In this document: piece by piece, positions 35,588 to 44,033 of the stretch
How the letters are laid out: the number at the start of each line of letters is the position of its first letter
Position numbering within the stretch: position 1 is the stretch's first letter
Source: Alistipes sp.
Lineage (GTDB): Bacteria > Bacteroidota > Bacteroidia > Bacteroidales > Rikenellaceae
Reading direction: 5' to 3'
DNA: 64,000 nucleotides
NCBI GenBank assembly: GCA_017555695.1
Contig: JAFZFX010000009.1
Coordinates: 31,107 to 95,106, forward strand
Notes under the pieces: model-generated
Seen by the model: the letters and a program-made list of their open reading frames with translations, nothing else
Told to the model about the DNA's origin: nothing
Database searches by the model: none
Made by a program: the position numbers and the translations under genes

Positions 35588-36697
35588 CTACTTCACCACC
35601 TTAACCTCAAGCGGTTGAGAGAGTCTTACGGCTGCAGTCGTAACCTGCTGAAGCCACTCGTCGTGACTACCCACACCGCCCTGACTCCAGCCCGAACCGT
35701 TGAGCATCACAATCTTATCGCCAGCCTTGACCCTCTTGGTCACTACGGCGTGAGAGTTTATATCTTCGCACTGCGCTCCACCATCAAGAATCACCGCCAG
35801 CGAGATATTACCGTCACGCTCGGCATCCTTCGTATCAGACGCCGCCTCGGTGATGGCCACAAAATTAGCTCCATCAGAGCGTTGCTTGACATCGTGCGTA
35901 ATCACACCCGCCACAACATCAATCTCGCCATCGAAGCCATCAAAGCTATACTCCTGACGGGTAAAACGGCTGTCGGCATCGAGCGTTATGGTGCGGTGCA
36001 TCACAACCTTCCCTCCTGCCACCTCCATAGCATCGTAGCTGAACACGGCCGATGTACGCAACGGGCCATTTATCACGCACTCCTGCGTTGTGTAGTTACC
36101 CGAAAGCTGCAACTTGCCATCACTCACCACAGCCAAAGCACCGCCACCAAGCGTATTGCCCACCTTGTAGCAATCCATACCCTCGCCATAGTTGTGGTGG
36201 TAGTCATTGCGGGCAAACCACTCATCGATGATAAGTTTCGAGGTATTCTTCACCCACACATCGACACCCTGCGTACGGGGGTCTTTGAGCGATGGGCCAT
36301 AGATGCGATAGGCCGTCAGGTTATTCTCCCAGGCGTAGTCATCCATTCTCTCGGGAACATAACGACCAAAGACCTTGGACTCGTAGTCGGCTCGTTTGCC
36401 ACGGCCAATCTTATACTGCACAGCCTCACCTGCAGCCACATCCACCTGAAAGAGAATAGATTTCAGACTACCATCCTCGGCAAATACCAACTGTGAGGCA
36501 ACCTCCTCGCCTGCAGGGTTATAGACCACCACATTATCGGGATACGAGACACAATACTGCACATCGCACCACATAACCTCAACCACCTCGGCTCGGCTAT
36601 CCACCGCCGAAGGGTTCTTTATCTCCACACTAACGGGTCGGCCGAAGATCGAACAGCCACACAGGCCGAGCAAAAGAAACAGCAGAAAATGTCTCAT
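35588..36697 (-). CDS. DUF4861 family lipoprotein
   Basis: Exported protein of about 369 residues. The signal MRHFLLFLLLGLCGC has a lipobox ending at Cys 15, predicting a lipoprotein. ATG 36697 is chosen; an in-frame TTG at 36709 abuts kduD. The rest is beta-rich and matches DUF4861 as I recall it (PVSVEIKNPSAVDSRAEVVEV..., NDYHHNYGEGMDCYKVGNTLGGG, ALAVVSDGKLQLSGNY). The family is common near pectin and uronate genes, and here kduD, kduI and uxaC precede it on the same strand. Its activity is unknown; a role in periplasmic handling of unsaturated uronides is inference. Confidence 0.78.
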   Translation of the reverse strand: MRHFLLFLLLGLCGCSIFGRPVSVEIKNPSAVDSRAEVVEVMWCDVQYCVSYPDNVVVYNPAGEEVASQLVFAEDGSLKSILFQVDVAAGEAVQYKIGRGKRADYESKVFGRYVPERMDDYAWENNLTAYRIYGPSLKDPRTQGVDVWVKNTSKLIIDEWFARNDYHHNYGEGMDCYKVGNTLGGGALAVVSDGKLQLSGNYTTQECVINGPLRTSAVFSYDAMEVAGGKVVMHRTITLDADSRFTRQEYSFDGFDGEIDVVAGVITHDVKQRSDGANFVAITEAASDTKDAERDGNISLAVILDGGAQCEDINSHAVVTKRVKAGDKIVMLNGSGWSQGGVGSHDEWLQQVTTAAVRLSQPLEVKVVK

Positions 36698-36709
36698 ACA
36701 CTCACTCAA

Positions 36710-37513
36710 TTATTTGGGTTGTTTACCAATATAGGCCAGGATACCTCCATCGACATAGAGCACATGGCCATTAATGAAATCTGATGCCTTCGATGCCAGG
36801 AATACGGCAGGGCCCATCAAATCCTCGGGCGTACCCCAGCGTGCAGCGGGAGTCTTTGCCACGATGAACGAATCGAAGGGGTGACGACGACCATCCTTGT
36901 CGCGCTCACGCAACGGCGCAGTCTGCGGAGTGGCTATGTAGCCGGGGCCAATGGCGTTGCACTGTATATTGTACTCGCCATACTCCGAGGCGATGTTACG
37001 CGTCAGCATCTTCAGTCCACCCTTGGCCGAGGCGTAGGCCGAAACGGTTTCGCGTCCCAACTCGGACATCATCGAGCAGATGTTTATAATCTTACCTCCG
37101 CCTCGCTCTATCATCGAGGGGATAACCGCCTTGGCCATAATGAAGGCAGCCGTAAGGTCTATGTCAATCACTTCGCGAAACTCCTCAACCGACATCTCGT
37201 GCATAGGTATGCGCTTGATGATGCCAGCATTGTTCACCAGGATATCTACCGCACCCAGGCGCTCGGCAATGTCGGCCACCATACGCTTGACACCCTCCTC
37301 ATCGGTCACATCGCAGATGTAACCCACAGCGTCTATGCCCTTGGCCTTGTAGGCGGCCAACGCCTCGTCAAGATGCTCCTGTCGGCGGCAGTTGAAGGCA
37401 ATCTTCGCTCCCGCCTTGGCAAGTGCCTCGGCAATGGCAAAGCCTATGCCGTAGGCTGCACCCGTCACGAGCGCCACCTTACCCTCCAACGAAAAATTCT
37501 TCATTAAGTTCAT
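36710..37513 (-). CDS. kduD: 2-dehydro-3-deoxy-D-gluconate 5-dehydrogenase (short-chain dehydrogenase)
   Basis: Reduces 2,5-diketo-3-deoxygluconate (DKII) to KDG. SDR signatures: VTGAAYGIGFAIAEALAKAGA (cofactor loop) near residue 16, NNAGI near 93, catalytic Ser before SELGRETVSAYASAKGG (Tyr and Lys) near 160-166, and NAIGPGYIATPQT. Length 267 aa. The start at 37513 is one of two close ATGs (the other is 37504). The KduI gene follows upstream on the same strand, confirming the pectin/uronate role. Confidence 0.92.
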   Translation of the reverse strand: MNLMKNFSLEGKVALVTGAAYGIGFAIAEALAKAGAKIAFNCRRQEHLDEALAAYKAKGIDAVGYICDVTDEEGVKRMVADIAERLGAVDILVNNAGIIKRIPMHEMSVEEFREVIDIDLTAAFIMAKAVIPSMIERGGGKIINICSMMSELGRETVSAYASAKGGLKMLTRNIASEYGEYNIQCNAIGPGYIATPQTAPLRERDKDGRRHPFDSFIVAKTPAARWGTPEDLMGPAVFLASKASDFINGHVLYVDGGILAYIGKQPK

Positions 37514-37540
37514 CGCTACTCCAATTTACTCAATATAACA

Positions 37541-38383
37541 CTATTTCAGGTCGGTAATAGCCGAAAAGTCCTGGTCGCCATAGTCGAGGTTCTCGCCACC
37601 CATACCCCAAATGAATGTGTAGTTGTGTGTGGCCGCCGCGCTATGGATTGACCACTCGGGTGAGAGGACTGCCTCGTCGCCTCGCATCCAGATGTGGCGT
37701 GTCTCGTTGGGCTCACCCATAAAGTGACACACGGCATCACTCTCGGGTACCTCGAAGTAGAAGTAAGCCTCCATACGGCGTGAGTGAGTGTGGGCAGGCA
37801 TAGTGTTCCACACGCTACCCGTCTGCAGCTCGGTCATACCCATCTGCAACTGGCAGGTTGGCAACACCTGGCTCACCAGCATCTTGTTTATATTGCGGTC
37901 GTTAGAGCCCTCCAACGAACCCATCTGCGCCACGATAGCCTCGGCCTTGGTGACCTTCTTATCGGGGTAATTACGGTGAGCGGTTGTAGAGTTAAAATAA
38001 AACTTTGCGGGCGCACTACCGTCCTTGCTCTCGAAGATAACCTTACGCTCGCCAGAGCCGAGGTAGAGAGCCTCCTTGTAGCCAAGTTCATACTCCTTGT
38101 CACCCACACGAACGACGCCACTGCCGCCAACATTGAATATACCCAACTCACGACGAGTGAGGAAGTAAGGTGCCTTCAGCGGGTCGATAGCCTCCAGCTC
38201 GAGAGCCTCGGCAACGGGCATTGCGCCACCAACAACCATGCGGTCGTACATCGAATAGACCATATTCACCTCGTCGGCAACGAACATACGCTCGATAAGA
38301 AAATCACGGCGCAGGCGTGCGGTATCGTATGACTTGAAATCTTCGGGGTGTGCAGCATAGCGCACCTGATAGTTTGTCTTCAT
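37541..38383 (-). CDS. kduI: 5-dehydro-4-deoxy-D-glucuronate isomerase
   Basis: Cupin-fold, zinc-dependent isomerase converting DKI to DKII in the breakdown of unsaturated uronates. At 280 aa it is standard. Signatures are [17 protein letters not shown] near residue 40, [15 protein letters not shown] near 80, and the metal site [19 protein letters not shown] near 195 (His residues and Glu). Operon with kduD and, upstream, uxaC. Confidence 0.95.
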   Translation of the reverse strand: MKTNYQVRYAAHPEDFKSYDTARLRRDFLIERMFVADEVNMVYSMYDRMVVGGAMPVAEALELEAIDPLKAPYFLTRRELGIFNVGGSGVVRVGDKEYELGYKEALYLGSGERKVIFESKDGSAPAKFYFNSTTAHRNYPDKKVTKAEAIVAQMGSLEGSNDRNINKMLVSQVLPTCQLQMGMTELQTGSVWNTMPAHTHSRRMEAYFYFEVPESDAVCHFMGEPNETRHIWMRGDEAVLSPEWSIHSAAATHNYTFIWGMGGENLDYGDQDFSAITDLK

Positions 38384-38459
38384 TTTTATATATCTGTTTT
38401 TAAGTTTTTTAGTGTATGGAAACCTATTTAAGTTGTGTAAAACTAAATATCAGGAAAAA

Positions 38460-39866
38460 CTAAAAATTAAAATAGTTCTTGGCGTTGTTGTAGCTGATAT
38501 CCTCCACCATCTGACCGATGAACTCCATCTCGCTGGCGGGCAGCAGCCCCTGCTCGATATCGTTGCCGATAAGATTACAGAGCGTACGACGGAAATACTC
38601 GTGACGGGGGTAACTCAAGAAGCTACGCGAGTCGGTCAGCATACCCACAAAGCGGCTCAACAGACCCAACAGCGAGAGGGTATTCATCTGGCGCTCCATA
38701 CCATCCTTCTGGTCGAGGAACCACCAGCCCGAACCGAACTGAATCTTACCCGCAGTGATACCGTCCTGGAAATTACCTATCATAGTGGCAACCATCTCGT
38801 TATCACGCGGATTGATGTTGTAGAGTATTGTCTTGGTGAGTTTGCCCTGCGACTCCAGACGATCGAGGTAGCGAGCCATATTGGTTGCCTGATTCCTATC
38901 ACCCATCGAGTCGAAGCCCGTATCGGGGCCAACAAGGGCCATCATACGACTGTTATTGTTGCGGATAGGGCCGAAGTGGAACTGCTGTGTCCAGCCACTC
39001 TCCCAATCCATAATACCGAACTCAACGAGCATTGCGCTCTTGTATTTACGAATCTCACACTCCGAGAGAGTTTCGCCGCCATAGACCTTCGCAAAGATGG
39101 CCTCAACCTCAGTCGTAGTGTAGTCCTCGGCATAGAACTCCTCGATGCCGTGGTCGCTCAAGCGACAACCTACGCTCTCGAAGAAGCGGTGACGCTCACG
39201 CAGTGCATCGAGCAGAGTCGCAAACGAGCGAATCTCGACGCCCGACACCTCCGCAAGGCGATCGATGTAGGTCTTGAAGTCCTTAGGTGACTCCACCGCC
39301 ATAGCCTTATCGGGTCGCCAAGTGGGTAGCACCTTGCACTCGAAGCCATCCTCACGACACTTGATGTGGTGCTCCAGAGAGTCTATCGGGTCGTCGGTCG
39401 TGCAGACAACCTCAACATTGTAGCGGCGCATCAGGCCACGAGCCGAATACTCTGGCCTCTGCAACAGCGCCGAGCAGTGGTCATAAATCTCGCGAGCCGA
39501 AGCAGGGTTCAACAACTTATCCACACCAAAGGCGGTCTTAAGTTCGAGATGAGTCCAGTGATAGAGCGGATTACGCATCGTGTAAGGCACCGTCTCTGCC
39601 CACTTCTCGAACTTCTCCCAATCTGTCGCATTGCCCGTACAATATCGCTCGGCAACACCATTGGTACGCATAGCACGCCACTTGTAGTGGTCGCCATCGA
39701 GCCATATCTCGGCCAGGCTACGGAAGCGGTGGTCGCTTGCCACATACTCGGGATTGAGGTGGCAATGGTAGTCGATAATGGGCATCTTCGATGCGTGATC
39801 GTGGTAAAGACGCTCTGCTGTAGGCGACTGCAGCAGGAAGTTATCGTCGTTGAATTTTCTGCTCAT
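38460..39866 (-). CDS. uxaC: Glucuronate (uronate) isomerase
   Basis: Interconverts D-glucuronate and D-fructuronate (or galacturonate and tagaturonate). The 468-aa amidohydrolase-fold protein has MPIIDYHCHLNPEYVASD near residue 30 (HCH metal motif), VVCTTDDPIDSLEHH near 165, and RGWWFLDQKDGMERQM-like SGWWFLDQKDG near 390. First gene of the reverse hexuronate operon; a promoter lies at 39920. Together with kduID it channels hexuronates to KDG. Confidence 0.95.
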   Translation of the reverse strand: MSRKFNDDNFLLQSPTAERLYHDHASKMPIIDYHCHLNPEYVASDHRFRSLAEIWLDGDHYKWRAMRTNGVAERYCTGNATDWEKFEKWAETVPYTMRNPLYHWTHLELKTAFGVDKLLNPASAREIYDHCSALLQRPEYSARGLMRRYNVEVVCTTDDPIDSLEHHIKCREDGFECKVLPTWRPDKAMAVESPKDFKTYIDRLAEVSGVEIRSFATLLDALRERHRFFESVGCRLSDHGIEEFYAEDYTTTEVEAIFAKVYGGETLSECEIRKYKSAMLVEFGIMDWESGWTQQFHFGPIRNNNSRMMALVGPDTGFDSMGDRNQATNMARYLDRLESQGKLTKTILYNINPRDNEMVATMIGNFQDGITAGKIQFGSGWWFLDQKDGMERQMNTLSLLGLLSRFVGMLTDSRSFLSYPRHEYFRRTLCNLIGNDIEQGLLPASEMEFIGQMVEDISYNNAKNYFNF

Positions 39867-39919
39867 AACTCTCTGATTTTATCCGACACTTTAGGTGGCG
39901 GAAAAGGTTTATTTACACA

Positions 39920-39927
39920 CAAAGATA
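39920..39927 (-). promoter_or_regulatory. -7 element of the uxaC-kduI-kduD operon
   Basis: TATCTTTG on the minus strand, 54 bases before the uxaC ATG, is an exact TAnnTTTG. At the -33 distance (20 bases) stands GTTG. The gap to the divergent gene holds only this and the promoter at 40013. Confidence 0.6.
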
Positions 39928-40012
39928 GCGATTTGCATCATCAAAATCAACTTTTATACCCTTTGAAATAGAGAAAAAGTCTGCTTTATGCAATTTCGCA
40001 TTTTGTTTTTTA

Positions 40013-40020
40013 TATCTTTG
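40013..40020 (+). promoter_or_regulatory. -7 element of the beta-helix gene
   Basis: TATCTTTG, an exact TAnnTTTG, 25 bases before the chosen ATG at 40045. This placement rules out the longer reading frame starting at 39988. Confidence 0.55.
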
Positions 40021-40044
40021 TATGGGATTTTATTTACAATGCTT

Positions 40045-41553
40045 ATGAAAACTAATATTTGGAACAGCATCAGAATGGGGCGCCTGGCAGCCATCGCGCT
40101 CATCACAGTAGCGATTGTATCGGCTTGCACATCCACCGAGGCTAACGCTCGCAACAACGACGCCGAGCAGTACATCCGCTCGCTCGACCGCCGTTCAGAG
40201 AAGATGAAAAATAGCATACTCAATAGTAAGACCGACATAAAAATCACGGGCAAGGCCTACTATGTAGCCAGCAATGGTAACGACCTCAACGACGGCCTCT
40301 CGCCCCAGAAGCCCATCAAGAGCATCGACAAGGTAAATTCACTCTCCCTGCAGGCGGGTGATGCCGTACTCTTCGAGCGCGGCGGCATGTGGCGTGGCCA
40401 CATCAAGTGCCAGCAGGGTGTAACCTATTCGGCCTACGGCAAGGGCGACAAACCCCGCATCTATGGCTCGCCCTGCGACGCTGCAAAGACAGGCGTATGG
40501 CTCGAGACCGAGGTGAAGAATGTATATGTTTACGACGGCGAGTTCTCAAACGACATCGGCACGCTGGTATTCAACCACGGCGAGGAGTGCGCCTTCAAGG
40601 TGATGAAGATACGCCAGAGCGACGGTTCGACACTCCACATCCGCACCAAGGAGCCCTTTGCCGACTATCGCGACCTGAAGCAGGACCTCGACTTCTACCA
40701 CGACTATATGGGCACCAAGCGCGTATATATCTACTCCGAGAAGGGTAATCCTGCTAAGCGTTGGGAGTCTATCGAGTTGCTCGTAAAGGGTCACATCTTC
40801 CAGGCTACTGACTTTGTCACTATCGACAACCTCTGCATCAAGTATGGCGGCTCGCACGGCATCGGTTGCGGCACAAACAAGTCGCTGACCGTAACAAACT
40901 GCGAGATGGGTTGGATAGGTGGCTCAATTCAGGCCGAGAGTATGTTTGGCCGCAATCAACCCACACGCTTCGGCAATGCGATTGAGATCTATGGCGGTTG
41001 CGACCACTTCCTGGTGGAGAACTGCTACATCTATCAGGTTTACGATGCCGCCATCACTCACCAGCACCAGGGCGACACCGACAAGACGCTCATAATGCGT
41101 AATGTGCGCTATGCGAACAACCTGGTGGAGGATTGCGTCTATTCGATTGAGTACTTCCTCGCCCGCAAGGATACCAACCAGTCGCACTTTATGGAGAATA
41201 TTCTCTTCGAGAACAATATCCTCCGTCGTGCAGGTTACGGCTGGGGTATTCAGCGTCCCGACAAGACGACTCCCGCACACATCAAGTCGTGGACTCACCA
41301 CACCAACCGAGCAACCAACTTCGTGGTAAGAAACAACATCTTCGACCGCTCGGCATGCCAGCTGCTCAACATCGAGGCTGGTAGCAAGGAGTGGTTACCC
41401 ACACTGCAGAACAATGTATATATCCAGCGCAAGGGCGACGAGGCTCTGGAGTGCGCCAACACAACCCAGGATATAAAGTTTGACGAAAATATAGAGAAGC
41501 TCTTGACCGAGCGCTACAACGAGCAGAATGCAAAGATTCTCTTTGCCAAGTAG
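40045..41553 (+). CDS. Right-handed parallel beta-helix lipoprotein (pectate lyase-like fold)
   Basis: Exported protein of about 502 residues. From ATG 40045 a signal segment (GRLAAIALITVAIVSAC) ends in a lipobox Cys. ATG 40075 is also possible. Then comes YYVASNGNDLNDGLSPQKPIKSI, the common opening of exported beta-helix enzymes, followed by helix rungs with Asn-rich turns (FVTIDNLCIKYGGSHGIG, NCEMGWIGGS, FLVENCYIYQVYDAAIT, ILFENNILRRAGYGW, NFVVRNNIFDRS). Polysaccharide binding or lyase activity is likely but no catalytic motif is assigned. The divergent uxaC/kdu operon suggests pectin-like substrates. Confidence 0.75.
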   Translation: MKTNIWNSIRMGRLAAIALITVAIVSACTSTEANARNNDAEQYIRSLDRRSEKMKNSILNSKTDIKITGKAYYVASNGNDLNDGLSPQKPIKSIDKVNSLSLQAGDAVLFERGGMWRGHIKCQQGVTYSAYGKGDKPRIYGSPCDAAKTGVWLETEVKNVYVYDGEFSNDIGTLVFNHGEECAFKVMKIRQSDGSTLHIRTKEPFADYRDLKQDLDFYHDYMGTKRVYIYSEKGNPAKRWESIELLVKGHIFQATDFVTIDNLCIKYGGSHGIGCGTNKSLTVTNCEMGWIGGSIQAESMFGRNQPTRFGNAIEIYGGCDHFLVENCYIYQVYDAAITHQHQGDTDKTLIMRNVRYANNLVEDCVYSIEYFLARKDTNQSHFMENILFENNILRRAGYGWGIQRPDKTTPAHIKSWTHHTNRATNFVVRNNIFDRSACQLLNIEAGSKEWLPTLQNNVYIQRKGDEALECANTTQDIKFDENIEKLLTERYNEQNAKILFAK

Positions 41554-41584
41554 CGCCACGACTTAATACAACCGACAAAAGATT

Positions 41585-42769
41585 ATGTTGGACATAATTA
41601 AATACATCACAAATCCCTTCGCCTATCTGTGCAGCATCGAATTTAGACTGCGCCGTCTGCGTCGCAGATGGCGTACGATGTCGAAAATTGCACCTCTGCG
41701 CTACTTCCTCAGAAGCAGATACGCCGTGGAGGCTACCCACCTTGAGTGCGAGGCCTTTGGTCGCAAATTCTCCTCTCCCGTGGGTCTTGCTGCGGGATTT
41801 GACCGCAACGGCGATATGATTGACTCTCTGGCCTCGGCTGGCTTTGGCTTTATCGAGGTGGGCTCAATCACCACACGCGAGCAGCGCAACACATCGAAGC
41901 CTTCGTTGTATGCTCTCGAGGAGGATCGCGCGCTGATTTACCGCGGGCAGACCGACAGTGCTGGCGTCGAGAAGGTTATCGAGAACATCAAGCGTCGCCA
42001 CAGCAACATTATGGTGGGCTGCAACATCGTCAAGGGTGACCTCACACCCGACGAGGATGCTCCGACCGAGTATCTGAAGTTGTTTCGTCCGCTCTATCAG
42101 TATGCCGACTACTTCACTATCAACATCGCATACAACTCCACTGCAAAGTGCTATACGCCCTACGACAAGGATGAGATAAACGCCATACTCACTCCTCTGT
42201 TTGAGTTCCGACGCGGTCAGAACGAGTATCGCCCCATCTTGATGAAGATTTCGCCCGACATCACCGATGAGCAGGTGGATATTATGACCGACATTATGCT
42301 GGAGACTCCGCTCGACGGAATCGTGGCTTGCGGTGGCTCTATCGGCCGTCACGGTCTGGAGAAGTCGGCGAGCGTGATGCACTCGATAGGTCGCACCGAG
42401 GGTACGATGTGCGGACACCCCCTGCACGAGAGAGCATTGGAGGTGGTGCGTCGCATATACGAGAGATCGAAGGGCACCTACCCCATCATCGGTTGTGGCG
42501 GCATCTCTACCCCAGACGAGGCTATGGCTATGCTGGAGGCGGGCGCTACATTGGTACAGATTTGCAGCGAGTTCATCTATGGCGGTGGCGCATCGTTGCG
42601 TAGTATAAATATGGGTCTTGACGAGCGCATCCGCGCCAAGGAGCAGCAGGCCATAGAGGCGGCGAAAGCAAAGGAAGCAGAAGAAGCCGAAGCGAAAGCC
42701 GAAGCCGAAAAGGCTGCCGAAACTGAAGTCACAACACCCAACGACAAAGCTAACGAGAACAATGGTTAA
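41585..42769 (+). CDS. Dihydroorotate dehydrogenase (PyrD) family protein with altered active site
   Basis: FMN TIM-barrel of class 2 PyrD size (394 aa), with N-terminal hydrophobic/basic helices (ITNPFAYLCSIEFRLRRLRRRW) like the membrane-binding region. FMN contacts look kept: VGLAAGFDRNG, MKISPDIT, PIIGCGGISTPDEAMAMLEAGA and LVQICSEFIYGG. Residues used for orotate differ from E. coli PyrD (from memory): NRMGFNN reads YRGQTDS, NISSPNT (catalytic Ser) reads NIAYNST, and IATNTT reads VACGGS. A pyrimidine role is therefore doubtful. The last 45 residues are a Glu/Ala/Lys low-complexity tail. The stop overlaps the cinA start by 8 bases. Confidence 0.72.
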   Translation: MLDIIKYITNPFAYLCSIEFRLRRLRRRWRTMSKIAPLRYFLRSRYAVEATHLECEAFGRKFSSPVGLAAGFDRNGDMIDSLASAGFGFIEVGSITTREQRNTSKPSLYALEEDRALIYRGQTDSAGVEKVIENIKRRHSNIMVGCNIVKGDLTPDEDAPTEYLKLFRPLYQYADYFTINIAYNSTAKCYTPYDKDEINAILTPLFEFRRGQNEYRPILMKISPDITDEQVDIMTDIMLETPLDGIVACGGSIGRHGLEKSASVMHSIGRTEGTMCGHPLHERALEVVRRIYERSKGTYPIIGCGGISTPDEAMAMLEAGATLVQICSEFIYGGGASLRSINMGLDERIRAKEQQAIEAAKAKEAEEAEAKAEAEKAAETEVTTPNDKANENNG

Positions 42770-44018
42770 AGCTACGATTATAACCATCGGCGACGAGATA
42801 CTCATCGGCCAGATTGTCGATACCAACTCGGTCTATATCGCCAAACTTCTGAACAAGGCAGGCATCACGGTCGAGGAGAAGATTTCGATTGGCGACAATG
42901 CCGAGCAGATAGAGCAGACCCTAAAGCGAGCCCACTTAAAATCGCAGATAGTCATCATCACTGGCGGTCTGGGCCCCACCAAGGATGACATCACAAAATA
43001 TACCCTGGCACGAATCTTCAACTCTGATATGCGTATGGACGAGGCCGTAGGCCGCCATGTGAAGCAGATGCTGGAGGTGCGTGGCATAGTCTACAACGAA
43101 CTCAACCAATCGCAGGCAATGGTACCGACGAAGTGCGAAGTGCTGTTCAACTACCACGGCACAGCACCAGGTATGTGGTTCGAAGGCGAGGAGCGACACA
43201 TCACAATCTCGCTGCCTGGCGTACCGTTCGAGATGGAGCATCTGATGGAGGACGAGGTTATGCCCCGCCTGATGGCCCATTTCGCACTGCGTGCCAATAT
43301 CCACTGCACAATGATTACAGCAGGCTTGCCCGAGTCGATGCTGGCCGAGCGCATTGCGCCGTGGGAGGATGCCCTGCCGCCCTACATCAAGCTGGCCTAT
43401 CTGCCCGCACCGAATGTGGTGCGACTGCGTCTGTCAGCCTACAATGTAGAGGACGAAGAGGGCGTAAGAGCCGAGATTGAGGCGCTATTCGGCGAACTAA
43501 ACAACATCATACCACAACATATCGTCGGCTTTGAGGAGGCCACAATGCAGGCCCTCGTACACGACATACTCACCTCTCGCAAAAAGAGCCTCTCTACGGC
43601 CGAGAGTTGCACGGGAGGTGCCATCGCTTCGCGCTTTACGGCTATGGCGGGCGCTTCGGCCTACTTCCAGGGCGGAGTCGTAGCATACGCCAACGAGGTA
43701 AAAGTTAATGCGTTGGGTGTAGAATCCAGCGACATCGAGCGCTATGGTGCCGTGAGCGAAACGGTAGCTCGACAGATGGCCGAAGGTGTACGCCGACTCA
43801 CGGGCTCGGACTACGCCATAGCCACAACGGGCATAGCGGGACCGACAGGCGGATCTGACGAAAAACCCGTAGGTACGGTATGGATGGCTATCGCCACCCC
43901 CGAGGGCACGAAGGCTACGCTGCGCCACTGCGGCACTGACCGAGGTCAGATTATCAACCGCGCAACGGCCTACGCCATCGAGATGCTCTACCACCATTTG
44001 AAGGAGACAAACAAATAA
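42762..44018 (+). CDS. cinA: CinA family protein (competence/damage-inducible; NMN deamidase)
   Basis: Two-domain 418-aa protein. Residues 1-170 are MoeA/MogA-like (ATIITIGDEILIGQIVDTNS, ITGGLGPTKDDITKYTLA), an ADP-ribose pyrophosphatase-type domain in this family. Residues 255-418 are the CinA C-terminal domain (STAESCTGGAIASRFTAMAGAS, VSETVARQMAEGV, ATTGIAGPTGGSDEKPVGTVW) that deamidates nicotinamide mononucleotide. It recycles pyridine nucleotides in the cytosol. Start overlaps the preceding gene. Confidence 0.94.
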   Translation: MVKATIITIGDEILIGQIVDTNSVYIAKLLNKAGITVEEKISIGDNAEQIEQTLKRAHLKSQIVIITGGLGPTKDDITKYTLARIFNSDMRMDEAVGRHVKQMLEVRGIVYNELNQSQAMVPTKCEVLFNYHGTAPGMWFEGEERHITISLPGVPFEMEHLMEDEVMPRLMAHFALRANIHCTMITAGLPESMLAERIAPWEDALPPYIKLAYLPAPNVVRLRLSAYNVEDEEGVRAEIEALFGELNNIIPQHIVGFEEATMQALVHDILTSRKKSLSTAESCTGGAIASRFTAMAGASAYFQGGVVAYANEVKVNALGVESSDIERYGAVSETVARQMAEGVRRLTGSDYAIATTGIAGPTGGSDEKPVGTVWMAIATPEGTKATLRHCGTDRGQIINRATAYAIEMLYHHLKETNK

Positions 44019-44033
44019 CAAAACTACACAATA

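Noticed and set aside
39988-40044. Longer N-terminus for the beta-helix protein
   Set aside because: It would begin upstream of the promoter -7 box at 40013 and place the lipoprotein signal far from the N-terminus.
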